Notes: a model not told the origin generated them from the sequence alone. A stretch of 64,000 nucleotides of DNA from Herminiimonas arsenicoxydans (GCA_000026125.1 CU207211.1:744001-808000); one strand, 5' to 3'. Shown: positions 18,423-27,243, numbered from the stretch's first letter. Numbers and translations are program-made.

Positions 18423-18491
18423 TTACACGCACGGCATCCCTGCTTGGGCAGTGGGGGTACGGCGTCGCAAGAGTGGGGCGGTCATCTTCAT
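18423..18491 (-). CDS. Candidate 22-aa leader peptide of argD with three consecutive Arg codons
   Basis: ATG at 18491 opens a 22-codon frame whose product begins MKMTAPLLRRRTPT and ends PCV, stop at 18423. Codons 9-11 are CGA CGC CGT, all arginine (18459-18467). A strong promoter is placed so that the transcript would begin at or within a base of this ATG, so it would be leaderless. A hairpin (AGCGTG / CACGCT, 18400-18423) begins at the stop codon, then comes the terminator. This fits a ribosome-sensing leader. I did not find a clear alternative antiterminator pairing by eye, so a regulatory small RNA or peptide is also possible. Confidence 0.6.
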   Translation of the reverse strand: MKMTAPLLRRRTPTAQAGMPCV

Positions 18492-18498
18492 GTGAAGA

Positions 18499-18527
18499 AT
18501 ATTAAGTCGTTTTGCGCAGTGCGTCAA
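18499..18527 (-). promoter_or_regulatory. Near-consensus sigma70 promoter of the argD leader
   Basis: On the minus strand TTGACG (18527-18522), a 17-nt spacer and TAATAT (18504-18499). The expected start site is 18491-18492, i.e. the A of the leader ATG or the base before it. Confidence 0.75.
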
Positions 18528-18563
18528 AACGTTTTTCCCGCTGTGGCGCGCCGTCCGGATACT

Positions 18564-19592
18564 TTATCCCATGGCCAGATCGGCTTCTGAAGTAAAGGCA
18601 TCGGCGTAAAACTCTTCTTCGGGCAAATTGCAGCTGGCGCTGAAATCCGTCCGTGCTGCATCGACCATCGCCGGAGCGCCGCAGGCATAGACCTGATAAT
18701 TCGACAGATCAGGCAGATCGTTCATCACCACCTGATGTACAAAACCTGTTTGTCCATTCCATTGATCCTCCTGCGTGGCGTTCGATATCACGGGAACATA
18801 ACGGAAGTTCGGTATGGTGCGCGCCCACTCTTCGCACAGCGCATGCATGTACAGATCTTTCGGACGGCGGCCGCCCCAGTATAAGGTCATCGGACGCTCG
18901 CTCTTGATATGCACGGCTTGTTCGACGATGGCCTTGATCGGTGCGAAGCCGGTGCCCGATGCCAGCAATACCATCGGTTTGTCCGAGTCTTCACGCAGGA
19001 AGAAACTTCCCAGCGGTCCTTCAAAGCGCAGAATGTCGCGCTCCTTCATCGTGCTGAATACCTGATCGGTGAATAGCCCGCCCGGCATATGACGGATGTG
19101 CAGGGTGACGTGTTCACCCACGTGCGGCGCGTTGGCCAGACTGTAGCTGCGACGCTTGCCATCCTTGAGCATGAACTCGATATATTGACCGGCGCGGTAT
19201 TGCAGTTTTTCGCTAGCCGGCAATTGCAGGGCGATGCTCATCACGTCATCGCCGACGCGTTCCAGTCTGGCAATGCGTGACGGCAGTTTCTTGATCGGGA
19301 ATTCACCCAGACCGAGCACTTCGCGCGCTTCGATCACGACATCGCCGTGCGGCCGCGCGCAACAGAACAGGGAAAATCCTTTGGCTTCGTCGGCGGCCGG
19401 TAGCGCTCTTTCCTGATGGGCGCCATGCGTGACGTCGCCTGACAAGACCATGCCCCTGCAACTACCGCAGGCGCCGTTTTTGCAGCCGTAAGGCAGGCCG
19501 ACGCCAGCGCGAATCGCCGCGCTCAAAATGGTTTCATCTGCCTCGCAGCTGAATTGCCGACCACTCGGCTGAACGGTTACTTGGAACGTCAT
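18564..19592 (-). CDS. ascD: CDP-6-deoxy-delta-3,4-glucoseen reductase-type flavin reductase
   Basis: 342-aa electron-transfer protein. N-terminal 2Fe-2S ferredoxin domain with CKNGACGSCRG and the later FCCARP cysteine; then an FAD-binding reductase domain (RSYSLANAPH) and an NAD(P)-binding domain (MVLLASGTGFAPIKAIVEQA, YACGAPAMVDAAR). The name follows the usual annotation of this family in Burkholderiales; the partner is unlikely to be a deoxysugar dehydratase since no such gene is near. Its start is 12 nt from the divergent SDR gene. Confidence 0.82.
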   Translation of the reverse strand: MTFQVTVQPSGRQFSCEADETILSAAIRAGVGLPYGCKNGACGSCRGMVLSGDVTHGAHQERALPAADEAKGFSLFCCARPHGDVVIEAREVLGLGEFPIKKLPSRIARLERVGDDVMSIALQLPASEKLQYRAGQYIEFMLKDGKRRSYSLANAPHVGEHVTLHIRHMPGGLFTDQVFSTMKERDILRFEGPLGSFFLREDSDKPMVLLASGTGFAPIKAIVEQAVHIKSERPMTLYWGGRRPKDLYMHALCEEWARTIPNFRYVPVISNATQEDQWNGQTGFVHQVVMNDLPDLSNYQVYACGAPAMVDAARTDFSASCNLPEEEFYADAFTSEADLAMG

Positions 19593-19604
19593 ACAATCCT
19601 GTTA

Positions 19605-20519
19605 ATGAAAATTAAAACTACAAACAAAAAGCTTTCCTGCAAATTCGGCAAGCCGCGTTTGCTCATCCTGGGGTGTGGCGATGTAGGCATGCGCCTGTTG
19701 CCGTTGTTGTGTACGCGTTTCCGCATTTTTGCGGTGACGACGCAGGCATCGCGACAGGACGCGTTGCGTGCTGCAGGCGCAATCCCGATTATTGCGAATC
19801 TGGATCAGCCGGCTACGCTGGCGCGCCTGGCAAGGCTGGCGCAAAACATCATTCATCTTGCCCCACCACAATCGGATGGCAGTATCGATCGCCGTACCCG
19901 CAATCTGACCTCCATTTTACCCGACCATGCGGTACTGGTTTATGTCAGCACGTCAGGCGTGTATGGCGATTGCGGCGGCGCATGTATAGATGAGACGCGC
20001 ACTGTACAGCCGCATAATCTGCGGGCCACGCGGCGGGTCGATGCGGAACAGGTTTTACGCAACTGGGCCAGGCGCTCGCAATCGCGCCTGGGAATTTTGC
20101 GCGTGCCGGGTATTTACGCCGGCGATCGCCTGCCGCTGGAGCGCTTGCAAAAGGGCTTGCCGGCGCTGGCGGCGGATGAAGATGTCTACACCAATCATAT
20201 CCATGCCGATGATCTGGCGCAGGTGATTGCGTTGGCGCTGTTTCGCGCCCAGCCGGGCCGGGTCTATCACGCAGTTGACGACAGTGAAATGAAGATGGGT
20301 AGCTATTTCGATGCCGTGGCCGATGCCTTTGCGCTGGAACGACCGCCGCGCCTGACGCGTGAAAAATTACGGTATGCAGTGTCGCCGATGATGCTCTCTT
20401 TCATGTCGGAATCGCGCCGCATGAGCAATCAGCGCATGAAAGCGGAATTGGGTATGCGACTCAGGCATCCTACGGTTGCGCATGCATTGAAGCAGGCCGG
20501 CAACGTGCCATTAAAATAA
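19605..20519 (+). CDS. NAD-dependent epimerase/SDR-like protein
   Basis: 304-aa protein with an N-terminal dinucleotide-binding motif LLILGCGDVGMRLLPLL, a VYVSTSGVYGDCGG segment corresponding to the SDR Ser/Tyr region, and GRVYHAVDDSEMKMG. It resembles the YeeZ-type SDR proteins common in proteobacteria; the substrate is unknown. The start MKIKTTNKK at 19605 has no clear ribosome site, and leaves only 12 nt to the divergent gene. Confidence 0.8.
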   Translation: MKIKTTNKKLSCKFGKPRLLILGCGDVGMRLLPLLCTRFRIFAVTTQASRQDALRAAGAIPIIANLDQPATLARLARLAQNIIHLAPPQSDGSIDRRTRNLTSILPDHAVLVYVSTSGVYGDCGGACIDETRTVQPHNLRATRRVDAEQVLRNWARRSQSRLGILRVPGIYAGDRLPLERLQKGLPALAADEDVYTNHIHADDLAQVIALALFRAQPGRVYHAVDDSEMKMGSYFDAVADAFALERPPRLTREKLRYAVSPMMLSFMSESRRMSNQRMKAELGMRLRHPTVAHALKQAGNVPLK

Positions 20520-21087
20520 GAGATGTAAAGAATACGTTAAGAAAAAATAAGACTTTTTGCCATTTTCATGAAAAAAATTCTGCCCATCATGCTACGCAGC
20601 GATACTCTAAAATCCACACTCCTCTCCTGACCTCTGTTCCCCCATTTTTTCTGTAAAAATTGCATTTTCCCTCTGTAAAAACTAAATTTACAAGATTTTC
20701 ACTGCTGAAAATGAATGATTTTATATCTGTTTTTATATGAGTTTAAATAAAACAGTTCGGTTTTTACGTATAAACATAACGCTAAATTCGATTTTTCACT
20801 CTGTTAGAATTTCGTTAAAGTCTCAGCACTGTCAAAAACAGTTGATCCATAGAATTTTAAGGGGGCTGAAATGTAGGACTGTGTGCTGGTTGTTTATGGA
20901 AAAGTATTTTAAAAACGAAACAAATGGCAATAGCCGCTTCATTCAGAGCCTGAGCGATGGGCAATTGGTAATGAGCAAAAAGAAACAAGCAGCGCATTTG
21001 ATTTGACCGTAAAGAGACGGCGATCAAATCAAATGCATTTTGGCGCGACGTACACCGTCGACCATCAATCAACTATTTGAGATAAAC
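20520..21087 (+). other. 568-nt gene-free region upstream of terC-type gene
   Basis: AT-rich, without credible genes; weak frames lack ribosome sites and family similarity. A GGGGGCTGAAATG segment near 20862 and a strong hairpin at 20994-21036 suggest a structured 5' leader. TerC genes in other bacteria often have a manganese riboswitch (yybP-ykoY), but its conserved loop sequences are not seen. Confidence 0.6.
20994..21036 (+). promoter_or_regulatory. Strong stem-loop in the terC leader
   Basis: Perfect 13-bp inverted repeat GCATTTGATTTGA / TCAAATCAAATGC enclosing a second 4-bp stem CCGT-AAAGAG-ACGG with a 3-nt bulge. It ends 51 nt before the start codon. A weak T-run (ATTTT) follows, so it could act as a leader terminator or expression platform. 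Confidence 0.6.
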
Positions 21088-21858
21088 ATGGAATTCCTAC
21101 AAGTATTTACCACGCCGGAAGCATGGATAGCATTGGCAACATTGGCAATGCTGGAGATTGTGCTGGGCATCGACAACATTATTTTCATTACTGTTCTGGT
21201 GGATCGCCTGCCGAAACACCAGCAGCAAAAGGGCCGCATCATCGGTCTGGGCCTTGCCATGGGTACGCGTATCCTGCTGTTGCTGAGTCTGTCGTGGATG
21301 ATGGGTCTGGTCGAACCGATCTTCAGCCTTGGCGATATGGGTTTCTCGGGACGTGACTTGATCCTGTTCTTCGGTGGCCTGTTCCTGCTGTACAAGGCAT
21401 CGTCGGAAATCAAGGAATTGATGAGCGGACCTGAAGAAGAGCATGAGCAGGCTACCGGCAAAAAATCCAGCTTCATGATGACTTTGGCGCAAATTGCCGT
21501 GATTGATATCGTGTTCTCGCTGGATTCGGTGATTACCGCAGTGGGCATGGTCAAGGAAGTGGAAATCATGATCGTTGCCATCGTGATCGCCGTCGGTGTG
21601 ATGATGTTTGCGGCAAAAGCGATTGGCGACTTCGTTACCGCCTTCCCGAGCATCAAGATGCTGGCACTCTGCTTCCTGGTGATCGTCGGTGCGGTACTGG
21701 TTGCTGAAAGCTTCGAGATCCATATTCCTAAGGGCTACATTTACGGCGCAATGGGCTTCTCGCTGATCGTTGAACTTTTCAACATCCGGATGCGCAAGAA
21801 CCATCACATGGAAGCATGCGATTTGCCTGAAGTTGGTGGTCACAACGCAACGGCATAA
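21088..21858 (+). CDS. TerC family integral membrane protein
   Basis: 256-aa membrane protein with about seven hydrophobic segments. The signature acidic motifs are present: EIVLGIDNIIFITVL near residue 24 and DIVFSLDSVITAVGMV in the second half. Family members export manganese (Alx, MeeF) or are linked to tellurite resistance. The start at 21088 follows an AT-rich leader with no strong Shine-Dalgarno (GAGATAAAC). A structured leader upstream hints at riboregulation. Confidence 0.9.
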   Translation: MEFLQVFTTPEAWIALATLAMLEIVLGIDNIIFITVLVDRLPKHQQQKGRIIGLGLAMGTRILLLLSLSWMMGLVEPIFSLGDMGFSGRDLILFFGGLFLLYKASSEIKELMSGPEEEHEQATGKKSSFMMTLAQIAVIDIVFSLDSVITAVGMVKEVEIMIVAIVIAVGVMMFAAKAIGDFVTAFPSIKMLALCFLVIVGAVLVAESFEIHIPKGYIYGAMGFSLIVELFNIRMRKNHHMEACDLPEVGGHNATA

Positions 21859-21928
21859 CAGGTAGATGTGAATGATGCGGTGCTTAGGTGCCGCATCATG
21901 TACGGCATCTAACGAGATGCTTGAAATG

Positions 21929-21957
21929 AAAAAGGAACCCTAATCGGGTTCCTTTTT
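21929..21957 (+). terminator. Terminator of the terC-type gene
   Basis: Stem AAAAAGGAACCC / GGGTTCCTTTTT, loop TAATC, T-run. A second hairpin (GATGCGG / CCGCATC, about 21875-21898) lies between it and the stop codon. Confidence 0.9.
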
Positions 21958-22052
21958 TTATTGTCTGCAAAGGTATTAGTTTTTCGCAGCCCAAAATGAA
22001 ATCAGCACGACCAAGCGTGCTGATGTTGATGATTTCTATGATTCTGGAAGCA

Positions 22053-22163
22053 TTACTGACGCTTTGACTCTTCCTTCTTCAGCTTCTTCGCTTCCTTTTT
22101 TTCCTTCATCGTTTTGAGAGGCTCTTTCTTCACGGCCTTTTTGCTGTCCTGACTTTTACTCAT
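22053..22163 (-). CDS. Small lysine-rich protein
   Basis: 36-aa ORF beginning MSKSQDSKKAVKKEPLKT and ending KKEESKRQ, with about 14 lysines. A good ribosome site (GGAGAAC, 3 nt before ATG) supports translation. Highly basic and probably disordered or helical; very similar small Lys-rich proteins are common in Burkholderiales. Function unknown; nucleic-acid binding is a guess. Confidence 0.65.
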   Translation of the reverse strand: MSKSQDSKKAVKKEPLKTMKEKKEAKKLKKEESKRQ

Positions 22164-22301
22164 GATGTTCTCCGTAACAGATCAATGAACGTTAATAAAT
22201 AGCGCTGCAAGTGCGTCTTCCTCACTATAGCAAGCTATTGCATATGTACCGAGCTATTTAGGACGTCGCTAGTCACTTTGCCTGTATTGCATGCAAGACG
22301 A

Positions 22302-23093
22302 TCAATTTGCGAGCATCCAGTTGGACATTTTTCCGACCACATCGTTGTCGAGTCCATTGAATCCGTGATGCGCGCGTGCGTTGCAGGCATCGCCCACATC
22401 GTCGCCGCCCGTAAAGGAAATCAGCTGTTTCCTCGGCGCATCGCGCAGCTTGTCCATCAGATTGGAAGTCAGACTGAAGGAACAGAGTCTGCAACCATCC
22501 TGTTCGTGATGAGCGACAAGTACGGGAATCCGCAAGGTGTCCATAGGCATGGAGAGTACGGATGGTCCGTCGCTATCGACCAGTATGGTGGAAGTGAGCG
22601 CCAAGCCATCCGGCCCGTCTGGCGGCTGCAGTTGCGTCGCGACAAAGGCGGCTGATTGCGTACCGCGACTGGTGCCGGCCAGCCAGACCGGTGTCTTTGT
22701 CTGTCCTCGTGTCCAGGCAATGATGGTCTTGATATCGGTCAGGTGTTCCGGTGTCTGGCGGAAACCCCTCAAGAATGGCGGGGACAGGCGGTCGGAGGGC
22801 GCATCGACGAGTACCACCAGCAATCCTTGATGAGCGAAGAGTTGCCTGGTGCGAACCAGAAAATTATCCCGGCCCCAATGGATAGCCCCATCCGATGATA
22901 TTTGCAAACCGCCATGACCGCCCGCAAGCAAAATGACGGCAGCTTTGGGTGCGGGCGGGGTCAGTACGAGTATGCGTTGCATCACGCCGGGTCTGGTCGG
23001 GATATCGATGACTTTTTCCGGGGTTTGCGCGTAGACAATATTCAGGCAGAACGTTAGGCATAACGCTGATATGGATTTCATCATGCCATTCAT
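22302..23093 (-). CDS. Exported alpha/beta hydrolase
   Basis: 263 aa with a signal peptide (MMKSISALCLTFCLNIVYAQ). The hydrolase fold is shown by ILLAGGHGG, the nucleophile elbow WLAGTSRGTQSAAFV (Ser in GTSRG) and a C-terminal ARAHHGFNGLD that supplies the histidine. No specific family recognised. The start at 23093 is preceded by GGAGAACTGCG; a much longer frame upstream runs antisense to the GspE gene and is rejected. It lies 68 nt after the GspE gene. Confidence 0.82.
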   Translation of the reverse strand: MNGMMKSISALCLTFCLNIVYAQTPEKVIDIPTRPGVMQRILVLTPPAPKAAVILLAGGHGGLQISSDGAIHWGRDNFLVRTRQLFAHQGLLVVLVDAPSDRLSPPFLRGFRQTPEHLTDIKTIIAWTRGQTKTPVWLAGTSRGTQSAAFVATQLQPPDGPDGLALTSTILVDSDGPSVLSMPMDTLRIPVLVAHHEQDGCRLCSFSLTSNLMDKLRDAPRKQLISFTGGDDVGDACNARAHHGFNGLDNDVVGKMSNWMLAN

Positions 23094-23161
23094 CGCAGTT
23101 CTCCGGGATGGTCGTTCATGACGGGATGAACGGCTTGCGTTTGGTTTGATGTAGCGTATTG

Positions 23162-24979
23162 CTAGGTCAATGCAGCGGTGACCTTCAGGACTTCTTCTGC
23201 CGTCGTCACGCCTTCGATGATCTTCAAGGCGCCGGCCAGGCGCAGCGGTTTCATGCCATCTGAAATGCTTTGCTGCTTCAGCTGATGGATATCGGTTTCG
23301 GCCTTGATCATCTTGGAAAACGTTTGCGTGATGGTCAGCAATTCGTACAGGCCGGTACGGCCGCGATAACCGGTCTGGCGGCATTCCGGGCAGCCGACAG
23401 GGCGATAGATGACGGACGGTTTCGGAATATCCCAGCCTTCGGCAAGACTTTGCCAGACGTCATCGAGCATTTCACCGTCCGGCGATTTGCAGTGATTGCA
23501 CAAGGTGCGCGTCAGGCGCTGCGCCATGATGCCGATTAGCGTCGATTCCAGCAGGTAATAGGGCACGCCCAGTTCCAGCAACCGCATGACGGCGGACGGC
23601 GCATCGTTGGTGTGCAGGGTGGATAGCACCAGGTGGCCGGTGAGCGCAGCCTGGATGGCCATTTCGGCAGTTTCCAGATCACGGATCTCGCCGATCATGA
23701 TGATGTCCGGATCTTGCCGCATCAGCGAACGTACGCCATCGGCAAACGACAAATCGATGCCGTGCTGCACCTGCATTTGATTGAACGATCCTTCCACCAT
23801 TTCAATCGGATCTTCCACCGTGCAGACATTGACTTCGCTGGTCGCCAGCGCTTTCAGCGTGGTGTACAAGGTTGTGGTCTTGCCGGAGCCGGTCGGGCCA
23901 GTCACCAGAATGATGCCGTGCGGCCGCGCGGTCAGCTTGTCCCAGCGCGCTGCATCGTCCGGCGGAAAACCGAGCTCGGGCAGCGATTTGACGACCACAT
24001 CGGGATCGAAAATCCGCATCACCAGTTTTTCGCCAAAGGCGGTCGGCATCGTCGATAAACGCAATTCGACTTCCTGGCCGTTATTGGTGCGCGTCTTGAT
24101 GCGGCCATCCTGCGGGCGGCGTTTTTCGATCACGTCCATGCGGCCCAGCAGCTTGATGCGCGCAGTCATCGCGATCATGACGATGGGCGGTACCTGATAC
24201 ACCTGATGCAGCACGCCATCGATGCGGAAGCGGATCGCGCACAGGTCGCGCTTCGGTTCCAGATGGATATCGGATGCGCGCTGATCGAATGCGTATTGCC
24301 ACAGCCAGTCGACGATATTGATGATGTGCTGGTCGTTGGCATCGACTTGCTTGCTGCTGTTGCCGAGTTCGACCAGTTGCTCGAAGTTGTTGCGTAGCGC
24401 CAGATCCTGGCCGTTCAGTTTCTTCGCGCCCTTGATCGATTTTGCCAGCGCAAAAAACTGTGTGGTGTACTGTGCGATTTCGAGCGGATTGGCGATCACC
24501 AGCTTGACGTTGCGGCGTGTGATCTTGGCTATCTCGGCTTCCCATTCGATGGCGAAAGGCTCGGACGTTGCAACCACCAGTTCGCTCGGCGTCATTTCAA
24601 CCGGCAGGATATGGAAGCGGGTGGCATACGAAGCCGACATCACATCGGCTACACGGGTGAAATCGATCTTCAGCGGGTCGATGCGATAGAACGGCAGCTT
24701 GACCTTGCCGGCCACCCATTCAGTCAGCCAGTCCAGTGTGACCGGCCTGTGCGGCGCCATAGCCGACAGCAGCTTGCATTGCGCCACCGCCACCAGCGGA
24801 TGCATCGCGATCGACGCATTCTTGTAAATGGCCTGCGACTGGTTGTAAAGGGCTTTGACATCATCCTTGGCGACGATGCCGTCGGCCAGCAGCCAGGTGA
24901 AAATCTGCTGCAGGTCCAGTTTTTTGATGGCAGGCTTATTCGTCGCAATCGGTGTAGCGCTAGCAGTTGGCATGACCAT
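23162..24979 (-). CDS. GspE/PulE/PilB-family secretion ATPase
   Basis: 605-aa hexameric ATPase for type II secretion or type IV pilus assembly. An N-terminal GspE-type domain is followed by the nucleotide core: Walker A GPTGSGKTTTLYTTLKAL, Asp box VEDPIEM, Walker B PDIIMIGEIRDLETAEMA, His box TGHLVLSTLHTNDA. The Zn-binding tetracysteine is present as CNHC and CPEC. No other gsp or pil genes are nearby, so it is an orphan whose partner system lies elsewhere. Confidence 0.9.
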   Translation of the reverse strand: MVMPTASATPIATNKPAIKKLDLQQIFTWLLADGIVAKDDVKALYNQSQAIYKNASIAMHPLVAVAQCKLLSAMAPHRPVTLDWLTEWVAGKVKLPFYRIDPLKIDFTRVADVMSASYATRFHILPVEMTPSELVVATSEPFAIEWEAEIAKITRRNVKLVIANPLEIAQYTTQFFALAKSIKGAKKLNGQDLALRNNFEQLVELGNSSKQVDANDQHIINIVDWLWQYAFDQRASDIHLEPKRDLCAIRFRIDGVLHQVYQVPPIVMIAMTARIKLLGRMDVIEKRRPQDGRIKTRTNNGQEVELRLSTMPTAFGEKLVMRIFDPDVVVKSLPELGFPPDDAARWDKLTARPHGIILVTGPTGSGKTTTLYTTLKALATSEVNVCTVEDPIEMVEGSFNQMQVQHGIDLSFADGVRSLMRQDPDIIMIGEIRDLETAEMAIQAALTGHLVLSTLHTNDAPSAVMRLLELGVPYYLLESTLIGIMAQRLTRTLCNHCKSPDGEMLDDVWQSLAEGWDIPKPSVIYRPVGCPECRQTGYRGRTGLYELLTITQTFSKMIKAETDIHQLKQQSISDGMKPLRLAGALKIIEGVTTAEEVLKVTAALT

Positions 24980-25027
24980 GACCCATTAGATGGAACAGTG
25001 AAACGATGTTAACACACGGCTGATGCC

Positions 25028-25858
25028 TTATTGCTGCGTCTGCCATGCCTTGATGCCGTTGACCCAGGATTTTGCCGGTAATTTTGTGGTCGCAGTGATC
25101 TGCGCCGCGCGTTCGTACAGCGCCGCGATATCCAGCGTCGGCGTGGTATTGAATGCGATGGCGATGACATTGCCGTCATGGACTTCTGGCAGGGAAATCA
25201 CGGTATCGAACGCAAAGTGCATCGCGCTCAGATTTCTGGCGTAGCTCGGATGATCGCCAAACAGATTCACCGTCATGATGCCGTCCGGCGTCAGGCAGGC
25301 CGCGCACGATTGATAAAATTCCGGCGTATCGAGCACCGGGCCGCGAGCGGTGGCGTCGTATACATCGACCTGCAAGGCATCGATGCGGCCCAGATTGGCC
25401 GGATCGTTGACGTATTCCAGCGCATCCATTTCGATCACGTTCAGCCGCTCGTCGTTAGGCGGCAGCTTGAACATCGTTTCGCAGATCGTGATGACGGAAG
25501 GATTCAGATCAACTGCCGTGACCTGCGCTTCGCGGAACCATTTGTAGCTGAACTTGGTCAGTGCACCGGTACCCAGACCGAGTTGCACGATGTGCTGCGG
25601 TTTGTCGTTGAACAGCATCCACGCCATCATTTGCTGCGCATATTCGAGCTCGATCCAGTCGGGTTTGCTGATGCGCATCGCGCCCTGTACCCATTCGGTG
25701 CCGAAATGCAGATAACGCACACCGAACTGTTCGGACAGGGTGACCGGAGCGAATTTTACTTTCCGTGCCGGCTTGGGTTTTGCAGGTGCAATAGATTTTT
25801 TGCCCGGGCCGCTTTTCAGATTGGCGTCGGCTTCTATGGATTTACGTTTGATCAGCAT
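25028..25858 (-). CDS. Spermidine synthase-like protein (polyamine aminopropyltransferase family)
   Basis: 276 aa with a SAM-type Rossmann fold: IVQLGLGTGALTKFSYKW, VTAVDLNPSVITICE, and QVDVYDATARGP where spermidine synthases have the catalytic DxxD region. The N-terminal 40 residues are Lys/Pro-rich and likely flexible. It resembles SpeE-like proteins of unknown substrate in Burkholderiales. Probably in one transcript with the glycosylase (24 nt upstream) and the GspE gene (48 nt downstream). Confidence 0.8.
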   Translation of the reverse strand: MLIKRKSIEADANLKSGPGKKSIAPAKPKPARKVKFAPVTLSEQFGVRYLHFGTEWVQGAMRISKPDWIELEYAQQMMAWMLFNDKPQHIVQLGLGTGALTKFSYKWFREAQVTAVDLNPSVITICETMFKLPPNDERLNVIEMDALEYVNDPANLGRIDALQVDVYDATARGPVLDTPEFYQSCAACLTPDGIMTVNLFGDHPSYARNLSAMHFAFDTVISLPEVHDGNVIAIAFNTTPTLDIAALYERAAQITATTKLPAKSWVNGIKAWQTQQ

Positions 25859-25882
25859 GAATTCAGTGTGAGGATTTTTAAC

Positions 25883-26392
25883 TTACAACATGATACCGCG
25901 CCAGACGGCCAGCTTCTGTTCAAATGTCATGGCGGCATAGGCGGGAGATGAGGATGGCAGGACGAATGTTTCAAAACCGGCTTCCGCGAATAATGCCGCT
26001 TGCTTGCCGGCAGTCTTGCCGTTGAAGGCGATGCGCGTGAGTGCCGGTGCCAGTTGTCTGAGTTGTGCGTAATCGTTGTGTATGGCCGCTCGGATTGCAC
26101 TATCCAGGCTGCCCTGGCGTGTACAGACATCGATCACGTCCCATACGCCGATGCGATGGGACAGTAATGTACCCAGCCGGTCTGCATATGGCAAAGCAAC
26201 TAGATCTTCATTGATCAGCGCCGATAGCAGACGCCAGAATTGATTGCGCGGGTGCGCGTAATATTGTTGGGCCGTTAATGACGCCAATCCGGGAAAGCTG
26301 CCCAGGATCAGAATCTCAGTCCTGCGATCGATGACGGGTGCGAAGCCGGACAGCAATGTATCCTGGCGCGGCGGTTGGCTGGAAGCGGACAT
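25883..26392 (-). CDS. DNA-deoxyinosine glycosylase (uracil-DNA glycosylase superfamily, family 6)
   Basis: 169-aa base-excision repair enzyme. Characteristic motifs are ILILGSFPGLASLTAQQYY (residues 28-46), AHPRNQFWRLLSAL and the C-terminal VLPSSSPAYAAM. Family 6 enzymes remove hypoxanthine produced by adenine deamination. The start at 26392 is divergent from an SDR gene across 66 nt. Confidence 0.88.
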   Translation of the reverse strand: MSASSQPPRQDTLLSGFAPVIDRRTEILILGSFPGLASLTAQQYYAHPRNQFWRLLSALINEDLVALPYADRLGTLLSHRIGVWDVIDVCTRQGSLDSAIRAAIHNDYAQLRQLAPALTRIAFNGKTAGKQAALFAEAGFETFVLPSSSPAYAAMTFEQKLAVWRGIML

Positions 26393-26458
26393 GCTGGTAT
26401 TTTAATGTACGACTGCAGACTGGCAGCATTCAAATTTGACGCGATCGGGAGAGAGTAC

Positions 26459-27208
26459 ATGAGCAAGAAAGTGATGATCGTCACCGGCGGCAGCCGTGGC
26501 ATAGGCGCTGAAATTGCCAAGCTGGGTGCCATCGACGGCTATGCCGTATGCATCAGTTATCTGCATAACAAGACTGCAGCAGATGCAATAGTCGATCTTA
26601 TCAGGCTGACTGGCGGCACAGCGATGGCTGTCGCGGCCGATATGGCAGTGGAAGCCGACATTTTGCGCATGTTTGAAACCGTGGACAGGGAGCTGGGCCC
26701 GCTCACCGCACTGGTCAACAATGCAGGAATACTGGAGCAGCAGATGCGCGTCGATCAGATGGATGCCGCGCGCATGCAGCGCATCTTCACCACCAATATT
26801 GTCGGAAGTTTTCTGTGCGCACGCGAAGCGGTCAGGCGCATGTCGACGCTGCATGGCGGAGCAGGCGGTGCCATCGTCAATGTCTCCTCGGTCGCGGCGC
26901 GTACCGGCGGCCCCGGAGAATATGTCGATTACGCCGCCTCCAAAGGCGCGATCGATACACTGACGATCGGACTGGCGAAGGAAGTCGCGACGGAAGGCAT
27001 ACGCGTCAATGCAGTCCGGCCCGGCGTGATTTATACCGAAATACATGCCAGTGGCGGTGAACCTGGACGCGTGGACAGGGTCAAGGGGAATGTACCGATG
27101 CAACGCGGGGGCGAAGCGAATGAAGTTGCGCAAGCGGTGTTATGGTTGTTATCGGACAAGGCGTCTTACACGACAGGGACTTTGCTGGATGTAACTGGCG
27201 GACGATAG
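26459..27208 (+). CDS. SDR family oxidoreductase
   Basis: 249-aa classical short-chain dehydrogenase. NAD(P) motif TGGSRGIGAEIAKLG, NNAG motif (ALVNNAGILEQQMRVD), catalytic Ser in IVNVSSVAARTGG and YxxxK as YVDYAASKGAID, with the C-terminal SDKASYTTGTLLDVTGG. Glucose/3-oxoacyl reductase-like; substrate unknown. Ribosome site GGAGAG precedes the chosen start. Confidence 0.92.
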   Translation: MSKKVMIVTGGSRGIGAEIAKLGAIDGYAVCISYLHNKTAADAIVDLIRLTGGTAMAVAADMAVEADILRMFETVDRELGPLTALVNNAGILEQQMRVDQMDAARMQRIFTTNIVGSFLCAREAVRRMSTLHGGAGGAIVNVSSVAARTGGPGEYVDYAASKGAIDTLTIGLAKEVATEGIRVNAVRPGVIYTEIHASGGEPGRVDRVKGNVPMQRGGEANEVAQAVLWLLSDKASYTTGTLLDVTGGR

Positions 27209-27243
27209 ACATTTTCAAGCAGGGCAACTCATAAGGATTGCAA

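Noticed and set aside
20520..21087. yybP-ykoY manganese riboswitch before terC
   Set aside because: The conserved loop sequences are missing although the position is right; reported only as a structured leader.
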